In this document: one piece after another, positions 1 through 11,499 of the stretch | Layout: every line of letters begins with the position of its first letter | Position numbering within the stretch: the first letter of the stretch is position 1 | DNA from: Melastoma dodecandrum | Taxonomy: Eukaryota > Streptophyta > Magnoliopsida > Myrtales > Melastomataceae | NCBI GenBank assembly: GCA_029817715.1 | Contig: JARUPY010000387.1 | Coordinates: 2,790,001-2,854,000 of the forward strand | Reading direction: 5' to 3' | Length of the DNA stretch: 64,000 nt | Made by a program: the position numbers and the translations under genes | Notes under the pieces: model-generated | Seen by the model: only the letters and a program-made list of their open reading frames with translations | Told to the model about the DNA's origin: nothing | The model's database searches: none

Positions 1-329
1 CTTATCTGGATTTCCTGGATTCACTGCATCTGCAGTCGTACTAAACAAGTACCATACATCCCGCAACAGTATCCTCCGAGTCCACAACCATGACTTATAA
101 CCTGAAAATCCAAACCAAAGTTCAATGCAACACTTGACTTCTAGTATCCCTCATCACACTGATTCTAACCCCATGCCACTTTCCATTAATTAATCTAGCT
201 CAACAGCATTTCCATATCATCTAGTCCTCATCAAACCATACCTCCGACACCTCCTCAATCAATCCTCCCAGGATTAACGCCAACAGAAAAAAAAATCCAA
301 GCAACAGTGTAAGAAACCGGACGACGTAC

Positions 330-458
330 CGGCGGAAGGAGCGGGGACGACTCGTGAAGTGGCGGCTCGCGCGGAGCTGCCGCCCACCGGCAGAGGGAAT
401 GGAGGCATCTCCGGGAGAAGCGTAGGCTCTGGAAGCTTCTTGAAATCGTTGTCGCCAT
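330..458 (-). CDS. Possible first coding exon of a leftward gene cut by the window edge
   Basis: Seen: on the minus strand an ATG at 458 opens a reading frame rich in Arg, Ser and Leu (begins MATTISRSFQSLRFSRR), which looks like a mitochondrial or plastid transit peptide. A good GTACGT donor follows at 329. The other two frames are also open here. The only plausible second-exon segment (about 1-25, frame ending VNPGNPDK) joins more easily to a different frame, so the reading frame is not settled. Inference: a real first exon is likely because of the GC-rich, codon-like composition and the donor, but the family is not recognised and the product is unnamed. It could also be mostly 5' UTR. Confidence 0.3.
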
Positions 459-985
459 TGACCACGCACGAGGGAACCAGTTTTATCTTGCGATACAGAA
501 GAAGAGGAAATCCTGTTAAACCCTCTTGCCCTCGGCACTGGGAGCCCGGGAAGTTCACACCGATCAACTTCAGCTTCTTTTATCGGGCCTAGGCTCAATA
601 ACGGCCCATTAAATATAATATGAGCCAAAAAAATGGGCCTATGTGGCCTTCAAGATTACCGGAGCCCAAGGTACTGTACTTGCCCCTATGATATGAACAA
701 TTTTTGCAAATTTGTGCTCTGAATTTATATTTATCCCAAATATTTAAATGAAAATTTGAAGTGGTCCGCGAGGTGGTGCCGCATTTTTATATGATACGGT
801 CAAAATAGCAAATGAGACAGGAATATCCATCTGGCGGCCACCCCAAAATCCTCCAACCCAACTCCCCCCTCACCCGGTCCTAATTTCTAAGAAGCAAATC
901 TCCATTTGTCAGAGGCATTTGCCAATTCTCCCCTTTAATTAATGCCAACTATAAGCCAGTTCTTACATGGCATAATTTTCACCCA
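459..985. other. Intergenic region left of the MULE
   Basis: No gene seen. This stretch lies between the candidate leftward exon and the MULE insertion point. It probably contains the original distal promoter of the peroxidase gene, which the 9.2-kb insertion now separates from its proximal promoter at 10154 onward. Confidence 0.5.
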
Positions 986-995
986 GGCCAAGTAA

Positions 996-1718
996 GGAAG
1001 CGGCTAACGGTACGTGCACGTGGGACTTACGTAGTTTACTACTTAATACTAAAATTAAGTAGTAAATTTTACTAAAAGTTGACCGTTACTACTCAAGTCA
1101 ACGCAAAAGTAGTAAAAAAAGTAGTAAATTTTACTACTTATCGGTCTTATTTTAGTAAAGTCAACGCAAATGTAGTATGAAATGTCGTAAATTTTACTAC
1201 TTTTGGAACTGTTCACCGCAATGCAATTTTACTACTTTTACGCTGACTTTACTAAAACCTCATTATTTAGTAAAGTCAACGTAGAAGTAGTAAAAAAAGT
1301 AGTAAAATTTACTACTTTTTTACTACATATGCGTTGACTTTACTAAAAAAACCACACTTTTAGTAAAGTCAACGTAATAGTAGTAAAAAAAGTAGTAAAT
1401 TTTACTACTTTTAACTGTACAAATTATGTCAATAAGTAGTAATTATTTACTACTTTCGTTGTGATTTTCAGTAAAATTATGTTTGAGTTGGTAAAATTGG
1501 TAGTAAATAGGTAGGGTTTGTCGTAAATGTTTACTACTTTAAGCATGTTTTTACTAAAATAAGTAGTAAATTGTCACTACTTTATAGGCGTTGACTAAGA
1601 AATTTTACTACTTTGAACAGTGTTTCCGAACCTAACTCCGAACCTAATTATTCTAAATGTTGATGTGAAATGACTTTTTTACCCGGTTACTAGTATTATT
1701 ACTACTTTACTGAAACTA
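996..1718 (+). repeat. Left terminal inverted repeat of the MULE
   Basis: About 723 bp, AT-rich, inverted relative to 9339-10153. Its outer 40 bp (GGAAGCGGCTAACGGTACG onward) is GC-rich and near-identical between ends. The inner part is built from repeated modules: GTAGTAAA pairs, their complements TTTACTAC, and TTGACTTTACTAAA or its complement. Each module block is itself palindromic. The inner boundary is near CTGAAACTAGT at about 1718. Confidence 0.9.
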
Positions 1719-2409
1719 GTCCTCCATTTCGTTCGAAGACGTTTTCGTTCCCGCCGCCGATCGTCTTCCTTCCCTCTCCGAACCCATTCCTTCCGTTTGG
1801 TTCGCCGTTGCTGTGGAAGTCGAGGCGGGTCTCCTAGTTTGGACGACAAGGACATCAGGTGGTCGTCCTCTCCCTTTCTCGACCATTTTCTTCTGCCATT
1901 ACGGTTTAGGGCTGGAACGGGTAGGATATTAGGTGGTCGCCCGACGCGGTAAGTTGGGTTTTTTTCTGCATTGTGGTTTCGTTATTGGTTTAGTTGAGTC
2001 GGTCGAGTGTTGAAGGTGAGGGTGTGTAGTCGTTTAAGGTTTCGTGACAGATTTGGGTTTCGGTTTTATAGTGGTTAGAGTGGGGCTGGGTGATGGAGTG
2101 GGTGTTCGGTTCGAGTGGGGCTGGGTGATGGAGTGGGTGTTCGGTTCGAGTGGGACTGGGTGATGGAGTGGGTTTCGTGGGTGATGGAGTGGGTGTTCGA
2201 TTCCGTAGTTTCGTGGGTGTTTTGGTGTGAGTGGCTGATGTACTGGGTGATGGACTGGGTGATGGAGTGGGTTTCGTGGGTGATTTGGGGTTCGGTTTTA
2301 ATTCTGTTTTGTTTGAGTGGGGTGTAATTCGGTTTGATATGGTTTCCGTTGATTCGGTTTGTGATCTTTAGTTGATTTCCTTTTTAGTTATTTCATCGAA
2401 AGTGCAGAT
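1719..2409 (+). other. Promoter/leader region of the MULE Ulp1-like gene with a minisatellite
   Basis: Lies between the left TIR and the protease start codon. It contains pyrimidine-rich leader-like DNA (1720-1900) and then, at about 2078-2290, tandem imperfect ~35-bp units built around GGGTGATGGAGTGGGTGTTC. The units lack a convincing protein frame. Probably promoter and 5' UTR. Confidence 0.5.
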
Positions 2410-5400
2410 ATGGAAGAAGAATTTGCAGAATTGCCAGGAGAAAATTCACCCGAGGCATTCGGTGATCACCCTCCAGAAGCTCCTAACGAAGGCAACACAC
2501 CAGCTTCTGCTTCTTCTAAAAAGGAGAAGGCGAAGTGGCTGCGTAAAGACAAGGTAAATGTTGAACCATCATTGTTGTGAGTCATTATGATTCTAGTATT
2601 GAGGTAGTCTTCGTGTGTTTACTCAGGAGTACCTTTATACAAGGTGTAGTCCGCGGAAGTTGTTTTCTGTCCTGAATACATTTAATGATGCGAAGCGGGC
2701 AGCCCTTTCTGACTTAGGATTTAATGGGCTATTGCATTTGGCAAGTAGGCAAGTTCATCACAAGGCGTTGAAGTGTTGTCTTAAGTTGTTCGACCCCGTT
2801 AAGAGGGTAATGGTAATTGATGGTGTGGAGCACCGAATGCAGTCTGTTGATGTTGAGGCCCTGATTGGCTTACCTGCTACGAAAGTCGGTGTGCCATTTA
2901 GTGGTCACATGGAGACCGTTCGGGATGAACTTAAACTTCACCTGAAGAGAGGGAAGATATCTCTGAAATCCGTTGAAAGTACAATGATGGGAAGAGATTT
3001 TCCCGATGACCTTTGGAAGGCGGAGGTCGTACTTTTCATAGTAGGATGCTATCTGTGCCCGACAACTGCCTTCGATATTGACAAGGAGTACCTTCTAGCC
3101 ACACGGGATGTCGAGGCAATTTGTAAGTTTGACTGGGCCACTCACGTGCTTGATAATCTTGTTAGTCAAGTGAGGGCATTCAAAAGTCATCAGGGAAAGT
3201 ATATAGGAGGTTGCGTTCATCTACTGCTGGTGAGATCTTATAGTGAAGTGTTTGTTTAGCTTATTTATTGAGTTTAGAGTGAAGTGTTTACTCTGTAAGA
3301 AACATCGTTAATGTTTGCCTTTGTTATTACATGCAGTTGTTTTATGCTTGCAAAAAGTCTGTTGAGGACAGTAGCTCAAGAAACACCAGTAGGACAATGC
3401 CTCGGTGTCGAGATTGGGATGATGAGCGGCTGAAAGCCATTTTTTGCGTTGCTTATGCTGAAGTTGCCGATCTTGTAAGTTTTGTCCACCTTCTAATGCA
3501 CGTACTTGTGTATTTATTACTATACGATGAGAAATTGTGTCATAATGTAATTAACAGGAAGAAGGTGATGTCGAAACTAATCTAGAGGAAGAAGTTGATC
3601 CTGCGAGCGACTCTGGCAAGATGGCAATTATTATGCGTCGTCTGAAGGTAAGCTTAGTTCTGTGTTTGTTTATAATTTGGATTTGAAGTTTAATTTTAAC
3701 AATGGCGTTGTATGTTTGCCTTCAATACCAGACAGTGGAACTTTCTGTCATGAGACTCCATGCTAGTAATGATAGCATCATCCGGAAATTGAATTACATT
3801 ATCGGTGAAGTTAGAAGACAAAGAGGGCGAGCAGGAAAACCTGTCAAGGAAAAGACCACAACTGGACATGATGGAGGGCAGGAAGAAGATCCTGAAGGAG
3901 TCGCACCACCAAACCCTGATGACAATGTCGAGCAGGTACAATCTCCACAAACTCACCCACGTGAACCGGACACGGCCTTCAATGTAGCTGAAGTTGAAGT
4001 TGGGTCAACTATGATTTCGGAGAGAAGCTTGGTGCCGGTCCATCCTCCTCAGATGCAAGATAAATTGCCCGAAGGTTCAGACGATTATTCCGACCCTCGT
4101 GCGTTACAACTAGCTCGAGGTCTGAATAGACTATCTGTATTCTTTGGACCTTCGGAGGCTATTAATCAGAAACGAGACACTCTATCTGACCTCGACTTGA
4201 CACCATCTGAGGAACGTGATCGGGATTTCCTGTTTGGGAATAAAGGAAAGGCAAAAATGGTTGATGAAGATGTTAACACAGAGGTAGATGTTCCCACAGA
4301 TAACGAAGATGTTAAGACAACAAAAGCATCTCCGCCAGAAGAGGAAGATGTTCCGATATATAAGGAAGATGTTAAGACAGGGGAACCCATAGTTGCTGAT
4401 CCGGAAGTTGTTCAAGACATGGAAGAGGTGAAGAGGATTGGTGAGGAGGCCGAAGTTCATTTGAAGGTGAACTATCATTACTTTGCATTGTGTAAATAGA
4501 TGTTTCGATAAATGCAAGGTCTGAATTACACTATCGTACTCACGACAGGAAAGTGGATCATCGACAACAGCTGCTCTCTTCAGAAAGACCACACGACGTA
4601 CGGCTGAGCGGAAACCGTCGGCGTTCAAGAGCTCCCCGTTTGTCCCCCCAAAGCCGGTTACAAGGGCCAGGAAGCGTGCTCGGACAGCTATCCCTGAGGT
4701 ATAACAACCAGCCAGCATGGAATCATACAATGAAGCACCATTGAAGAAACACAGGATTACAGTGTTAATCCATGGTTGTAATTTTTCATTGTTAGGCGCT
4801 ACAAAAATTCTTCCCAGCGGATTTGCCAGTAAGTGTGCTGAAAAACTTTACAACGGCTCAATGGAATATCATTGAGTATGCTTGGAATGAGGACCACGAG
4901 CCTAGGTTAGTGTCACTGTCCTCGATCTTTATGTATTGGGATATTATTGTACTTTGTTCAAATGGCTACACTGGTTTATATGATGCAGCGAATGTCTATG
5001 TATGACGGAATCCGCTCACCTTAATAGACAGGCCATGCTTTCTCTTTTACCAAAAAGATGGATATGTAATGATGTAAGATTGCATAATATATTACTTCCT
5101 TCCATTATTGACGGGTAAGGGTGACTTCTATATGAGTAACATTTACATGATGCAGGTTATAGATTTCCATGCCATTATGCTACAGAGTAGAGTGGATCCA
5201 GAAAAGAAAAGGATTTGGTACCTTCCCACTTGGTTAGGGGTAAGTGATTACAAAGGTTTATCCATTGGAAATGTGATGTACAGGATGCTAACCGAGAACG
5301 CGATCACAGAATCTTGCGTCCTATCAGTATAGTGCTGCAAAAATGCCCGTCATAAGCAAAGGAACTGCCGCAGCCTTGTACGCGCACTTCAAGAATCACA

Positions 5401-6246
5401 TTGGCAAAAACCATGAAGTGCAACTGGTAAGTATCCCCACAATTTACTACAACTGCATATGAAATGTTGTAATCTGTTCCAACTATTTACATGGATGTCC
5501 TGTAATGTCTTAACTGGACTTTTGACAAAAAACCTGTGCAGATATTTATTCCGGTTTGCCTAGGTGAATCACATTGGGCGTTACAGATAATTTCATTCAG
5601 GACACAGCAAGTCATCATTATGGACACAATCCACCACAAAATGTCCAACAGAGGAGGAAGAGCAGACCTTCATCATCGTGTGTTACAGCTTGTGAGTATC
5701 GTGTTGGATCAGAATAAGGTAAAATCTAAGGTCAAAGGGTATCAAGTACCAGACATTTGCAACTGGAAAATAAATTATCCGACGAACGTGCCAGACCAGA
5801 TGGCTGCCGGAAATGAGTACGTCCCTCAACTTCACCTATTTCTCTTTGAACTTAACCAATGGCGGCAATTGGTTAACATCATCTGATTTTGTATTGTATA
5901 GAAACGACTGTGGAATATATGTCATGAAATTCATGACATTGGCTGAACCCCCGGAAGGCGCTGAACAAGTGGTATGGTCTTTTTTTTTCATGCAATACTG
6001 TGAAAGCCGTTTTCAATTCACGGAGTAGCAAATGCCCCGTTACGAACCTGTTGCTGACAGCCATTCATCATTGTGAATTAGGTTGTAGGAGTTGCTGATA
6101 GGTTGAGGCTGGTTGTAAGCATGATAAAATGGCCTGGGAATGACGTTAGGAAAAGAATTCAGCAAAGAGTTAAGGATGATGTCAACAAAAAGATCAAACC
6201 CCCAGAGAGCAGTGCTGCATCAACATGGCTTCCTGCAGTTGTTTAG
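2410..6246 (+). CDS. Ulp1/SENP-like cysteine protease with plant-mobile/DUF1985-like N-terminus (MULE-borne)
   Basis: Spliced from 13 exons: 2410-2553, 2627-3229, 3337-3474, 3558-3647, 3732-4466, 4549-4698, 4796-4905, 4989-5073, 5156-5239, 5328-5426, 5542-5816, 5902-5971, 6082-6246. All junctions are GT-AG and in phase, giving about 915 aa. Residues ~49-295 resemble the DUF1985/plant-mobile region found next to Ulp1 domains in transposons. Residues ~326-570 are acidic, with repeated EDV motifs, and ~571-620 are basic. The C-terminus has the peptidase C48 signature: SHW (His ~757), IIMD (Asp ~774) and NDCGIYV (Cys ~841). A candidate oxyanion Gln (~832) lies nine residues before the Cys, further than usual. 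Family role: C48 enzymes process SUMO or related modifiers in the nucleus; this activity is not shown here. The exon 12 donor may be three bases earlier. Confidence 0.82.
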
Positions 6247-6478
6247 TAACCTCGGTCTCCATAATGCATTTCCTGATCATGGTGTGTAGCCGTAACATCT
6301 TCCCCAGTCTGTTGATGAACGTCTTGACGGACTGTTGTGGATCTTTTTTGGCAAACTTTGTAAGGTCATGTACTGTAATAGAACCTAATAGCAGACAGGG
6401 GATAATGCAACACAGAATGTACAGGCGGGTGTATAGTCCGCTTTCTGCCGAAATGCTGACGAAATTTTATAATTTAGC

Positions 6479-8732
6479 CTACATATTATGCTGTCCATAC
6501 ACTGAGTTATCTTCATAGCAGACATTACCTTCAGAATCAGAAGAAGAATCAGTACATACGTTACCTACATTGTCCGCATTGATCCGACGAGATGGCTGTC
6601 GTTGAGATGGCCCTACACCAAAATCTTCCTTGCTTCCATGAATGACGAACCCGCGACGATTCTCGTCAGCAAAATTAAACGCGACTCGACCATGGAACTT
6701 TCTTCCACCTTCATCTTCGACAGTACTCTTCTCCAACTCGAACGTTAATGATTGAATGCTTTTCTGGAGCTTCCGAGATGCTATGTCAGATCGGGATGCC
6801 AAAAAACACATACGTCTGCATGCGGCCATTAGAATACCTTGCCGTAGATCAGCTCGATCAACCCCGTATTCACGGTTAGAGAGACATTCATAAGTATTAC
6901 TCTTTGTTGCCTTTGTCCACCTTTTGTTTACCAGATGCTTCGGTATTGACAAAAAACCTTCAACTTTGGCTACATGGAATAGGTGGGCACATGGAAAACC
7001 AAATGTCTCAAAATGTAAGCAACTACAGCTGAATTGGACAAGTGCCTTGCCTGATGACACTTGTATACACCCATGTTCACCATCATAACACGAAAGAGTG
7101 TATATCCTCGCAAGATTCCCATCAACTGTATGTTCCACGTAAAATCGCGACTCCTTCATGAGTTCGGACTGAACTTTACGAAAAGAACTGATGGTGTACA
7201 ATCGACTAGCATCCTCCTCAAGTCTGTGCAACATCGTAATTGGCCTGATCTCTTTATGCAATGACTTAAAATCCTCCTCGTACTCCTTGTGACGTAGATC
7301 AGCTACAGCACGCTCCAAATTGTGAACGAAATCATGCAGTCTATGTTTGTTATTCACATATCCCTTCATATATCTGTGCATTCGTTCGCAGCGTTGAGTA
7401 CTTCTAAGCTCTGCCCAAAAATGACCCTGAAGATATGTCTGCCACCACATATGCCGGCATGCATATATCTGTTGTAGCCATCTAACAGATATGGACCCTG
7501 TATGGGTCATTAAAGCATACCACTCCTGTTCAACTTCTTCACTTGGTCTACTGTTGTACATGAATGACGAAATACGAGCTCGTAAGGCAGGATCCTGTAC
7601 ACGACAGTTTATGTTCCGACTAAAATGCCAAAGACATAACCTATGCCTTGACATTGGCCATACTTCTCTCACAGATGCAATCATCGCTTTGTCCGCGTCT
7701 GTGACCACGCTAAGCGGATGTTTTCCGCCCATGATCTGTGTATGAGTCCGCAGGAGCCAATTGTAGTCAGCAATAGTTTCATTACTCATCAACGCAGACC
7801 CAAAGACAGTCGTTTGATGATGATGATTGACACCGACGATAATCACCATTTGCATTCCATACTTGTTTGTCTTGAACGTGGAATCTAGTGCTACGACATC
7901 GCCGAATGCCTCATAATCAGTGATTGAGGTACTGTCTGCCCAATATATGCGACTCACTTCATTATTCTCCACAAATGTTTCAAAGGCCATACCAGTGTCA
8001 GTATTCCTCCTAGACAGGAGATATGCAACGACGGAATCACAACGACTAACAACCCCAGCAGACTCTTCCTTAAGCTTCCGATTATTTAGGTCCTTTATTA
8101 GAAAACCGGCACGTGAGTGTCCTCCAGATGCGTGTACAACTAGTCGCATAATATCACACTGTCTAAATCCGACGTCAAGCATTCGACGGATAAAAGTGAT
8201 ATCTTCATCCGAAATTTGTCGCCTTTCTCGCATGAAATAGGACAAACCTTCACTCACCATCTCATGATTATGTTCCAACTGTACTGCAACGAAGCTCCAT
8301 TGTCCATTAACCTCCACTCTCGCTTTGAAGAAACAGTTGCAACCTCTCTTCACAGATGCTCTAACCCGACTTCTGGCCGTCAACACAGTTCCATCAGAAC
8401 ACTCGCCTTCCCTTGAACAAACCCACTTTCTCATCACACAATCACCATTTCTTATTTTTTGCCGATCTCTTCTCCTAACTGAAAACCCATGAACACTCGC
8501 ATACGTTTTAATGAACTCTTCAACTTCTTCGGCCGTGGTAAATGACATATTCAAAATCTGTTCTTCATTCATATCAGTGACTATATTGAAGAAGCGTTGA
8601 ACATCCCGGTCACCTACATTGACATTAAGCAAAACAATATGCTATCAATATATTCGGAAAATGGTGTTGGTAAACACTTATTTCGACTTCTCGTCGAACC
8701 ATAACGTCAACGCTACTATTTGTTTTCTCCAT
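6479..8732 (-). CDS. MULE (MURA/FAR1-related) transposase
   Basis: Proposed as two exons, 8678-8732 and 6479-8613, with a 64-bp GT-AG intron between them. This gives an ATG start at 8732 and about 729 aa. If the short exon is wrong, the next ATG is near 8572. Domains: a FAR1/WRKY-GCM1-type DNA-binding region with zinc-ligand Cys/His (~45-135, ending EHNH); a MULE transposase catalytic core with VALDSTF (first Asp ~262), VTDADKAM (second Asp ~324), CLWHF (~345) and a Glu in RCERMH (~428); and a SWIM zinc finger CSC...CAH (~548-562). Role: binds the terminal repeats and catalyses cut-and-paste transposition in the nucleus. It converges tail to tail with the Ulp1-like gene, whose stop is 232 bp away. 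No stops or frameshifts were seen, so it looks intact. Confidence 0.9.
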
Positions 8733-9338
8733 TTCCAACTTATGTCCAGCTTACCAACTTCACAAATAATAATCTACATCTTACAAATCTGACCCAACTT
8801 AGCAACAATAAGGGAGGCATGTCTTCACCAAATCTGGGCCGATCTTCATTCAGTAGACTTTCCATTTCTGAAGGCCACCGCTGGGGAAAGCCTGGACTCC
8901 ACCTGCAGATTAACAGGAAGAAGGTGAAGGACCAGATGCAGCAAACGAATATCAGCCCTTCACTCCACCTGCACCTGCACCCGAATAAGATCAAACTGAC
9001 ACACCTCACACTCCTCATACCTCCACCTACAGCCGAAAATCTGGGACACTCCACCTGCAGCCGAAGATCTTGCAGCCAAAATCTGGGACAATCCACCTGC
9101 AGCCGAAGATCTTGCAGGAAGTCTGCCTCCGGGAGCAACGAATCGTCCACCAGGTGGTCCGGAAGCTCGTCCTGCTGCAACAACTCCTACTCCAACTACA
9201 GACGCTTTGATGCAGCCAGCTCTAAATGGGTAGCTTTCGGTCAAACTTACTCAAGATTCCAAAACTACTATGCAGGTCTACTAATCAAGTTAGTAAAAAA
9301 GTCCACACGGTGTAATATTTACGAACACATTTACTAAT
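8733..9338. other. MULE internal region between the transposase start and the right TIR
   Basis: Expected to be the transposase promoter (minus strand). It also has a coding-like, Pro/Ala-rich segment. At about 9034-9115 a ~42-bp unit is duplicated, encoding in one plus-strand frame KIWD[T/N]PPAAEDLA twice, ending in a stop near 9232. The other frames are also open, and upstream the plus frame is interrupted. No gene is called. Confidence 0.4.
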
Positions 9339-10153
9339 AGTTTCAGTAAAGTAGTAATAATACTAGTAACCGGGGCAAAAAAGTCATTTCACATCAAAAT
9401 TTAGAATAATTAGGTTCGGAGTTAGGTTCGGAAACACTGTTCAAAGTAGTAAAATTTCTTAGTCAACGCCTATAAAGTAGTAACAAATTACTACTTATTT
9501 TAGTAAAAACATGCTTAAAGTAGTAAACATTTACGACAAACCCTACCTATTTACTACCAATTTTACCAACTCAAACATAATTTTACTAAAAATTACAACG
9601 AAAGTAGTAAACAATTACTACTTATCGACATAATTTGTACAGTTAAAAGTAGTAAATTTTAATACTTTTTATACTACTTTTGCGTTGACTTTACTAAAAT
9701 GGAGAAATTTAGTAAAGTCAACGTAGAAGTAGTAAAAAAAGTAGTAAAATTTACTACTTTTTTTACTACTATTACGTTGACTTTACTAAAAGTGTGGTTT
9801 TTTTAGTAAAGTCAACGCATATGTAGTAAAAAAGTAGTAAATTTTACTACTTTTTTTACTACTTCTACGTTGACTTTACTAAATAATGAGGTTTTAGTAA
9901 AGTCAGCGTAAAAGTAGTAAAATTGCACTGCGGTGAACAGTTCCAAAAGTAGTAAAATTTACGACATTTTATACTACATTTGCGTTGACTTTACTAAAAT
10001 AAGACCGATAAGTAGTAAAATTTACTACTTTTTTTACTACTTTTGCGTTGACTTGAGTAGTAACGGTCAACTTTTAGTAAAATTTACTACTTAATTTTAG
10101 TATTAAGTAGTAAACTACGTAAGTCCCACGTGCACGTACCGTTAGCCGCTTCC
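9339..10153 (-). repeat. Right terminal inverted repeat of the MULE
   Basis: About 815 bp, inverted copy of 996-1718, with the outermost bases ending CCGCTTCC at 10153. It is ~92 bp longer than the left repeat because it has one more palindromic module at roughly 9661-9752 (GCGTTGACTTTACTAAAA facing its complement). Apart from that, only scattered substitutions separate the two repeats. Confidence 0.9.
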
Positions 10154-10234
10154 GGCCAAGTCCCCATTAATTTCACCATCAACGGACAAAGTCTTCTTAC
10201 AATCACACCCCGTGTAAAAGAAAGAAACACACAT

Positions 10235-10241
10235 TATAAAA
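10235..10241 (+). promoter_or_regulatory. TATA box of the peroxidase gene
   Basis: TATAAAA lies 96 bp upstream of the peroxidase ATG and 81 bp downstream of the MULE right end. Spacing fits a plant TATA box with a ~60-70 bp leader. The MULE therefore directly replaces the upstream promoter sequence. Confidence 0.6.
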
Positions 10242-10336
10242 TTCCCCCACATCATAAAACACTTCTCAATCTCAAAACAAGCACTCCACTCAGACCCAAC
10301 ATCTCTCGATCCTCAGTTCAGCGTCCTCCCCGGGAA

Positions 10337-11499
<1,163 letters not shown>

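Larger units (their letters stand above)
996..10153. mobile_element. Full-length Mutator-like element (MULE) with transposase and Ulp1-like protease genes
   Basis: Seen: the ends are inverted copies beginning GGAAGCGGCTAACGGTACG (left from 996, right ending 10153). Homology runs about 0.72 kb into the element on the left and 0.82 kb on the right. The flanks carry the same 8 bases, GGCCAAGT, at 986-993 and 10154-10161. The ninth and tenth bases differ (AA versus CC), so this is a slightly diverged 8-10 bp target duplication. Inside are two convergent genes, a Ulp1-like protease on plus and a MURA-type transposase on minus. Both give uninterrupted spliced frames. Family knowledge: MULEs make 8-11 bp duplications, and some plant MULEs (Kaonashi/KI type, and TIR-MULEs in other plants) carry Ulp1/SENP-like genes. 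Inference: the element is potentially autonomous. Confidence 0.92.

Noticed and set aside
996..1718. Short repeated GTAGTAAA units as a CRISPR-like or satellite array
   Set aside because: The units are palindromic, have no unique spacers, and are mirrored at the other end of the MULE, so they belong to the TIR.
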